From Candidatus Cloacimonadota bacterium (GTDB lineage: Bacteria; Cloacimonadota; Cloacimonadia; Cloacimonadales; TCS61), in NCBI GenBank assembly GCA_021108055.1, contig JAIORR010000200.1:1-11338 (forward strand): a stretch of 11,338 nt of DNA, read 5' to 3'. Both the position numbers and the translations under genes were made by a program. The stretch's first letter is position 1, and the number at the start of each line of letters is the position of its first letter. The notes under the pieces were generated by a model. It was not told the origin of the DNA. It saw nothing but the letters and a program-made list of their open reading frames with translations, and searched no databases. Positions 8,201-11,338 of this stretch are shown one piece after another.

Positions 8201-8893
8201 GGTGGCGGTATCTATTTGTATAATTCTAATCCTGTTATTGAGGATGTGGTTATTTCAGGTAATTCGTCTGTTGATAGAACCAGTGGATATGGGGGCGGAA
8301 TATATTTAACTAAATCCAACCCGAAAATGACAAGAATGAAAATTATTTCAAATACAGCCAGTGAATTTGGTGGTGGAGTTTATATTTACGACTCAAATCC
8401 TGAAATAAAAAATTGTATTATTTCCGGAAATAAGGTTAATGGTGTTAAGTACGGTTATGGTGGAGGGATTTACTCTCAATATTCACATCCGGTATTTGAA
8501 AATCTTACGATCTATGGTAATTCCGCATTATCCGGAGGCGGCATCTTTTGTAACAGAGCTTCTGATGCATCTTTAATAAATTCCATTCTTTGGAATAATT
8601 CTCCTCAGCAGATTTGTTTCCATGAATTCGGCGATATTAAATTAACAATTAAATACACAAATATCGAAGCATTGGAAGAAGATGGAATTAAAACTAATAA
8701 TAATGGAACTATCTTTATGAGACAAGGTGTTATTAGTTCAACTCCGATGTTCGAAAAACCGGAATCTAATAATTTTAAATTACAATCGGGTTCTCCCTGC
8801 ATAGATTCAGGCGATCCTTCAGATAAATTCAAAGATGCTGACGATTCTACAAATGATCTCGGAGCGCATGGAGGACCAAACGGCACCTGGTAA
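5288..8893 (+). CDS. Secreted multidomain protein: nine FN3 repeats and a right-handed beta-helix
   Basis: This 1201-residue exported protein starts at TTG. The signal peptide (residues 1-20) has a probable cleavage after Ala20 (NCFA|Q). A short Lys/Glu-rich linker follows, then nine fibronectin type III repeats from residue 38 to about 847, each 90 residues, with the bacterial FN3 motifs W-x-D-N-C-x-F-E-x-G-(Y/F) and Y-x-YR, joined by FPGP-type linkers. Residues about 850-1165 are a parallel beta-helix: an N-terminal cap of the I-Q-x-A-I-D ... V-x-PGTY-x-ENI type, then PbH1 coils marked by repeated GGG(I/L/V)-Y and S-N-P-x-I steps. The C-terminus has the D-S-G-D-P ... DLGAHGG ending common in such surface beta-helix proteins. 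No transmembrane anchor, lipobox, LPxTG motif or type IX sorting domain is evident. Likely role: surface or extracellular adhesion or polysaccharide binding. No catalytic residues of a lyase could be assigned, so an enzymatic role is open. Confidence 0.9.
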   Translation: MKKRVIIFIAIVFVISNCFAQGTSEESSAKKKEKIKLEEPANLSANAINDQYISLKWEDNCNIEKGYKIERKDSGGDYKVIATLKKNSTSYVDEGLSFGKKYTYRVFCYLGETNSGYSKKVTIYTIFPGPREFIVSIINDQSVKLNWIDDCSFEEGFIIERAEQKGEFTEIVKTSPNIVHYRDEGLSSGVKYTYRIYAFTSLNKSEYSNKVTLTTEFPCPTALATKAIDDQTIRLTWKDMSDFEQGFRIERKEAEGEYSQVAEVTPNATYYINSGLTSGKVYFYRIKAFSPVNESDYSNEVSIKTEFPVPQKLRITLIDDQSLTVYWEDKNTFVESYKLERKEEEGEFILITELGKSKRSFIDKGLTLGVPYTYRIKGISALNESAYSSEITDKTVFPGPGNLYYEEINDQSLKLFWDDNCKFEEGFQLERKEEGGEYEKIADIPSNTTSYQDNGLTYGITYYYRTVAVTSASVSPYSNEISAHTIFPEPSYLSAVVVNDQSIKISWVDNCIFDEGFQLERKDDDCEFNVIATLEEKVTSFLDEGLRYKIKYVYRVASITKLNISLYSNAVPVTTIFPGPTFLTAEVVDDHTVALYWEDNCEFEKGYKLEKKMGEDEFSLITTLNESITSYTDTGLLSGRTFVYRVYAYSSLNESDYSNFEQIETRFPKPTELNATIVGDCEIKLTWVDNCFFEDGYQIERGTNGNDFTEIGRTTSNVISYNDKELRYGTEYFYRIKGFTSVNSSDYSDVIKKTMIIDIPVNISLRIVGDEKIKISWEDNYSIEDGFKIERRTADTGFELYTTIPANTTFFVDSDTKIHEKYFYRLYCYVNQNRSEYSDEINGVCHYGKLRVPEDFPKIQEAIDSAIDGNLVIVQPGTYKENIYFKGKSITVCSQFFITGESSYISRTIIDGNRNGSVVSFENAEDSKSILTGFTITNGSGNDAMGGGLFIYHASPTIQHCAVIDNNAGKLGGGIYLYNSNPVIEDVVISGNSSVDRTSGYGGGIYLTKSNPKMTRMKIISNTASEFGGGVYIYDSNPEIKNCIISGNKVNGVKYGYGGGIYSQYSHPVFENLTIYGNSALSGGGIFCNRASDASLINSILWNNSPQQICFHEFGDIKLTIKYTNIEALEEDGIKTNNNGTIFMRQGVISSTPMFEKPESNNFKLQSGSPCIDSGDPSDKFKDADDSTNDLGAHGGPNGTW
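5399..7828 (+). repeat. Nine in-frame 270-bp tandem repeats encoding FN3 domains
   Basis: Repeat units begin at 5399, 5669, 5939, 6209, 6479, 6749, 7019, 7289 and 7559, each 270 bp with no length change across the array. Landmarks recur in phase, for example the codons for (N/D)DQ at 5431, 5701, 5971, 6241, 6511 and 6781, and the TTTCC of the FPxP linker just before most unit starts. Nucleotide identity between units is clearly diverged rather than near-identical. Units 8 and 9 are the most different at the linker (TMII-DIP instead of FPGP). Confidence 0.93.
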
Positions 8894-8907
8894 ATAAGAA
8901 AATTGGA

Positions 8908-8913
8908 TTGACA
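8908..8913 (+). promoter_or_regulatory. Possible -35 box upstream of the OmpA-family gene
   Basis: A perfect TTGACA occurs in the 70-base gap before the OmpA-family gene. No convincing TATAAT-like hexamer lies 16-18 bases downstream; the nearest weak match, TAAATT at 8927-8932, has a spacing of only 13. The site is listed because the same hexamer precedes the other exported-protein gene, but it may be chance. Confidence 0.2.
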
Positions 8914-8951
8914 ATACATAAAGGATTAAATTCAAGGGATTGTAAAAAAAT

Positions 8952-8956
8952 GGAGG
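8952..8956 (+). promoter_or_regulatory. Ribosome binding site (GGAGG) of the OmpA-family gene
   Basis: GGAGG is placed seven bases before ATG 8964, an ideal SD and spacing. The ATG at 8950, which overlaps it, is out of frame with the gene. Confidence 0.85.
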
Positions 8957-8963
8957 AAAATAA

Positions 8964-10469
8964 ATGAATAAGGTTAATAGAATATGCTTCTTTCTTTTAA
9001 TATTCAGTCTCATATTCATTACACCTGCTTTTGCCCAGATATTTCAACGGCAGATCTACACGGGACTTCGTGGAAGCGCTATCAAGCTTATTGGCGGAGA
9101 AGAAGATGACAGCACTGTGAGAATGATGGGCGAATTCAATTTTGGATATTATATCACCAGAAGGGTTGGTATTGAACTGAGTGGTGGCTATGGATTTGTT
9201 ACGGTTCGTGATAAAAGTGAACTGCTGGAGATCATGAGCCATATCAGTGAAGATCCCGATGAACCATTCAAAACTACTCTATTACCTTTTTCTGTTAATT
9301 GCAAGTATAACCTGAGGAAAGATAAAAACTGGATACCCTACCTTGTCGGTGGTCTTGGTGCTATGAAATGGGAATGTATCGATACAGATACTGATGAAAC
9401 GATTGATTCCGGCAATAACTTTATGGGTACAATCGGTACCGGTATCGAATGGGAAGTTTCCAGAACTGTTGGAATAGATTTTAATGTTCGCTATCAACGG
9501 TTATTCAGTCAGACAGGTAACATGTCCGGAGTTGAACCCGGAGATATTCAAACCGGAAATCTGGCAATAGGATTTGGATTCACCTGCAGATTTGGCGGCT
9601 GGCGTGATACCGACGGTGATGGTATTGAAGACAAGCTTGATAAATGTCCGCTTGAACCTGAAGATGTTGATGGATATGAAGATGAAGACGGTTGCCCTGA
9701 ATTCGATAATGATAGCGATGGACTTGATGATTATGTAGAAACAAATACAGGTGAATTCATAAATGCCGATAGCACAGGAACAGACCCGAATGCTGCCGAT
9801 ACGGATATGGATGGTGTGAATGATTATGATGAAGTTCTTACTTATCACACAAATCCTGTAACGGTGGATTCCGATAGTGATGGTCTGAGCGATGGTGATG
9901 AGATCAATAACTACAAAACCGATCCGAATAATATCGATACAGATAACGACGGTTTGAATGATTATGATGAAGTTAATACCCACAAGACAGACCCGACAAA
10001 TCCAGATACCGATGGTGACGGAGTTATGGATGGAGTAGATAAATGTCCTCTTGAAGCTGAAAACTATAATGGCTTTGAAGATGAGGATGGCTGTCCGGAT
10101 ACAAAACCGGAAATTGTGTTTAAGAAAAAAGCACCAATCATTCTTGATGGTGTCAACTTCAAAGTTGGTAGTTCTGAGCTTACAGATGAAGCCAAATTGA
10201 TTCTTGGTAAAGTTGTGAGAACACTTAATAATTATACTGAGATGTATCTTGAGATCAGTGGGCATACCGATAATACCGGTTCCCGAAAATTAAATATGAA
10301 ACTGTCTCGGAAAAGAGCTGAATCTGTGCGTCGTTTTTTGATCAACCAGGGAGTTGAAGGATTTCGTCTGAGAGCTATCGGGTTAGGTCCCGACCATCCT
10401 GTTACGACCAACAAAACAAAAGAAGGACGATTTAAGAACCGTCGGATTGAATTCTTTAGAACCAAGTAA
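8964..10469 (+). CDS. OmpA-family outer-membrane protein with TSP3-type calcium-binding linker
   Basis: This is a 501-residue protein. The signal peptide is residues 1-24 with cleavage at PAFA|Q. Residues 25-212 form an OmpA-like small barrel: amphipathic strands such as MGEFNFGYYITRRVGIELSGGYGF, the last ending FGFTCRF. Residues 213-378 form an acidic linker of thrombospondin type 3-like calcium-binding repeats (DTDGDG-type loops). Residues about 385-501 are the OmpA C-domain: N398-F399 opening, GHTDNTGS with D436, and LSRKRA with R451, the Asp/Arg pair that in E. coli OmpA (D271, R286, the same 15-residue spacing) binds diaminopimelate of peptidoglycan; the closing NRRIEF motif is also present. 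It should tether the outer membrane to the cell wall, and may act as a major porin. It has its own strong SD and is closed by a hairpin terminator, so it can be expressed separately or with the upstream secreted protein. Confidence 0.94.
   Translation: MNKVNRICFFLLIFSLIFITPAFAQIFQRQIYTGLRGSAIKLIGGEEDDSTVRMMGEFNFGYYITRRVGIELSGGYGFVTVRDKSELLEIMSHISEDPDEPFKTTLLPFSVNCKYNLRKDKNWIPYLVGGLGAMKWECIDTDTDETIDSGNNFMGTIGTGIEWEVSRTVGIDFNVRYQRLFSQTGNMSGVEPGDIQTGNLAIGFGFTCRFGGWRDTDGDGIEDKLDKCPLEPEDVDGYEDEDGCPEFDNDSDGLDDYVETNTGEFINADSTGTDPNAADTDMDGVNDYDEVLTYHTNPVTVDSDSDGLSDGDEINNYKTDPNNIDTDNDGLNDYDEVNTHKTDPTNPDTDGDGVMDGVDKCPLEAENYNGFEDEDGCPDTKPEIVFKKKAPIILDGVNFKVGSSELTDEAKLILGKVVRTLNNYTEMYLEISGHTDNTGSRKLNMKLSRKRAESVRRFLINQGVEGFRLRAIGLGPDHPVTTNKTKEGRFKNRRIEFFRTK
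9600..10097 (+). repeat. TSP3-type repeats in the OmpA-family linker, 69-bp period with matching end boxes
   Basis: Units of exactly 23 residues (69 bp) begin with Asp codons at 9798, 9867, 9936 and 10005, each opening D-(T/S)-D-x-DG and, in the three full units, ending T-(D/N)-P. The block is flanked by two copies of a DKCPLE ... G-x-EDEDGCP box: cysteines 228/244 and 361/377, both pairs 16 residues apart and likely disulfides. The linker of about 165 residues is longer than the short spacers in typical OmpA proteins. Confidence 0.9.
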
Positions 10470-10487
10470 TAAAGTATCATAAAAAGT

Positions 10488-10522
10488 TAAAACGGATTCA
10501 GTAATTTGCTGAATCCGTTTTA
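10488..10522 (+). terminator. Rho-independent terminator, probably bidirectional
   Basis: A perfect 14-bp inverted repeat with a 7-base loop (TAATTTG): left arm TAAAACGGATTCAG (10488-10501), right arm CTGAATCCGTTTTA (10509-10522). The right arm ends in a T run and the left arm starts with an A run, so it can act on both strands. It lies 19 bases after the OmpA-family stop. Confidence 0.85.
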
Positions 10523-10530
10523 TATTATGC

Positions 10531-10536
10531 AGGAGG
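10531..10536 (+). promoter_or_regulatory. Ribosome binding site (AGGAGG) that fixes a GTG start for mscS
   Basis: AGGAGG is followed by five bases and then GTG at 10542. The next in-frame ATG (10554) is 17 bases from the SD, too far, so GTG is preferred. Confidence 0.85.
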
Positions 10537-10541
10537 ATTTA

Positions 10542-11338
10542 GTGGAAAATTTAATGAATAAATTAATTGAATGGGGATCCGCTTTCGGGCTTAAACTAAT
10601 GGCAGCTATTGCTATTTTAGTTATTGGCCGCATAATTGCAAAAAGTATTCCTAAATTGATTGTAAAAGTAATGAATAAAAGGAAAATAGATAAAACCATT
10701 TCATCTTTTATCTCATCTCTAACTTATAGTGTACTATGGGTGTTTGTAATTCTGGCTGCTCTTTCTCAGCTTGGCATTCAAACCACTTCTTTTATGGCAA
10801 TAATCGGTGCTGCCGGTCTGGCGATCGGATTGGCTCTTCAAGGCTCACTTTCCAATTTTGCAGCAGGATTCCTGATGTTGATATTAAGACCTTTCAAAGT
10901 AGGTGATTATGTTAATGCCGGTGGGGTAAGCGGGACAGTAAACAGGATAAGTATTTTCACAACAGATTTTAAAACTCCCGATAATAAGAAAATAATCGTT
11001 CCCAATTCTCAGATAATGAATGGTACTATCACAAATTATTCTGCAGAAAAAACACGCAGAGTAGATCTGACATTTGGTGTGGGATATGAGGCAGATATAA
11101 GTAAAGTTAAAGATATCCTGAACAATATAATTATAGGGCACAAACTTATTTTAAAAGATCCGGAACCCTTTGTAAAACTGGGTAATTTAGGAGATAGCTC
11201 CATCGATTTCACAGTTCGCGTTTGGGCAAAAACAGAAGATTACTGGACTGTCCATTTTGATCTGACCGAACAGGCAAAACAGGAATTTGATAAGAACGGA
11301 ATTAATATTCCATTCCCGCAAATGGATGTTCATTTAAT
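10542..11338 (+). CDS. mscS: Small-conductance mechanosensitive channel MscS, 3' end just outside the window
   Basis: The frame is open from GTG 10542 to the window edge: 265 codons and two bases, with no stop. From the pore helix to the last visible residues it aligns with E. coli MscS without a gap at a constant offset of 12. The TM3 pore helix GAAGLAIGLALQGSLSNFAAGF keeps the gate leucines (L93, L97 for E. coli L105, L109), Q100 and the hinge glycine G101 (E. coli G113). The beta domain carries RPFKVGDYV and a VPNSQIMNGTITNYS stretch, and the C-terminus PFPQMDV matches the E. coli PYPQMDV. The N-terminus is about 12 residues shorter than in E. coli. It forms a heptameric inner-membrane channel that opens on membrane tension and releases solutes on hypo-osmotic shock. 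The E. coli protein runs a further 11 residues past the matching point, so only a few codons are expected to be missing. It starts 19 bases after the terminator hairpin, with no room for a clear own promoter. Confidence 0.96.
   Translation, partial: MENLMNKLIEWGSAFGLKLMAAIAILVIGRIIAKSIPKLIVKVMNKRKIDKTISSFISSLTYSVLWVFVILAALSQLGIQTTSFMAIIGAAGLAIGLALQGSLSNFAAGFLMLILRPFKVGDYVNAGGVSGTVNRISIFTTDFKTPDNKKIIVPNSQIMNGTITNYSAEKTRRVDLTFGVGYEADISKVKDILNNIIIGHKLILKDPEPFVKLGNLGDSSIDFTVRVWAKTEDYWTVHFDLTEQAKQEFDKNGINIPFPQMDVHL

Noticed and set aside
7829..8893. Beta-helix region as a pectate lyase or other polysaccharide lyase
   Set aside because: The fold pattern is clear, but no lyase catalytic or calcium-site signature could be identified, so only the fold is claimed.
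9501..10265. 254-codon open frame on the minus strand opposite the OmpA-family gene
   Set aside because: It is the shadow of Asp- and Glu-rich repeats: GAT and GAA codons read as Ile/Phe-type codons in reverse. The product is a low-complexity Ile-rich string, with no SD and no family resemblance.
10523..10528. TATTAT as a -10 box for mscS
   Set aside because: Transcription would begin at about 10535, inside the AGGAGG ribosome binding site, and no -35 lies at the right distance.

Overview
All genes lie on the + strand and are densely packed; no gap exceeds about 75 bases. The DNA is AT-rich. The gene set (MCE lipid transporter, OmpA-type porin, an outer-membrane barrel fused to a lipoprotein) requires a diderm, Gram-negative-type cell. 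Low GC together with large secreted proteins built from fibronectin type III (FN3) repeats plus a GGG-type parallel beta-helix suggests the FCB-group neighbourhood, perhaps Cloacimonadota. That assignment is inference from style and is not proven by any marker gene here.

Region 1 (1-5229) is an operon for an Mla/MCE-type phospholipid transporter. It holds the 3' part of an MCE (MlaD-like) substrate-binding protein, then a large lipoprotein joining a PqiC/ABC_trans_aux-like domain to two beta modules and a probable C-terminal outer-membrane beta-barrel, then a permease with a fused N-terminal STAS domain (MlaB+MlaE), the ATPase MlaF, and a Mut7-C (DUF82) PIN-like/zinc-ribbon protein. Junctions are +10, +3, -4 and -1 bases, and the inner starts lack good Shine-Dalgarno sites, so translation is probably coupled. 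In the inferred machine, MlaF/MlaE power lipid movement at the inner membrane, the MCE protein spans part of the periplasm, and the lipoprotein-barrel protein is the outer-membrane end.

Region 2 (5218-8893) is one 1201-residue secreted protein with its own strong SD and a possible promoter: signal peptide, nine FN3 repeats of exactly 90 residues (270 bp each, no indels), then a right-handed beta-helix. Region 3 (8964-10469) is an OmpA-family protein: eight-stranded-type barrel, a calcium-binding TSP3-type linker with 69-bp repeats, and a peptidoglycan-binding OmpA C-domain. It is followed by a strong hairpin terminator.

Region 4 (10542-end) is an MscS mechanosensitive channel that aligns without gaps to E. 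coli MscS over its pore and cytoplasmic part, cut by the window end a few codons at most before its expected stop. The common theme is the cell envelope: lipid traffic, surface adhesion or display, outer-membrane/peptidoglycan anchoring and osmotic safety. The most unusual item is the lipoprotein-barrel fusion in the MCE operon; next are the Mut7-C protein with substituted catalytic acids and the indel-free FN3 array with a recurring cysteine.
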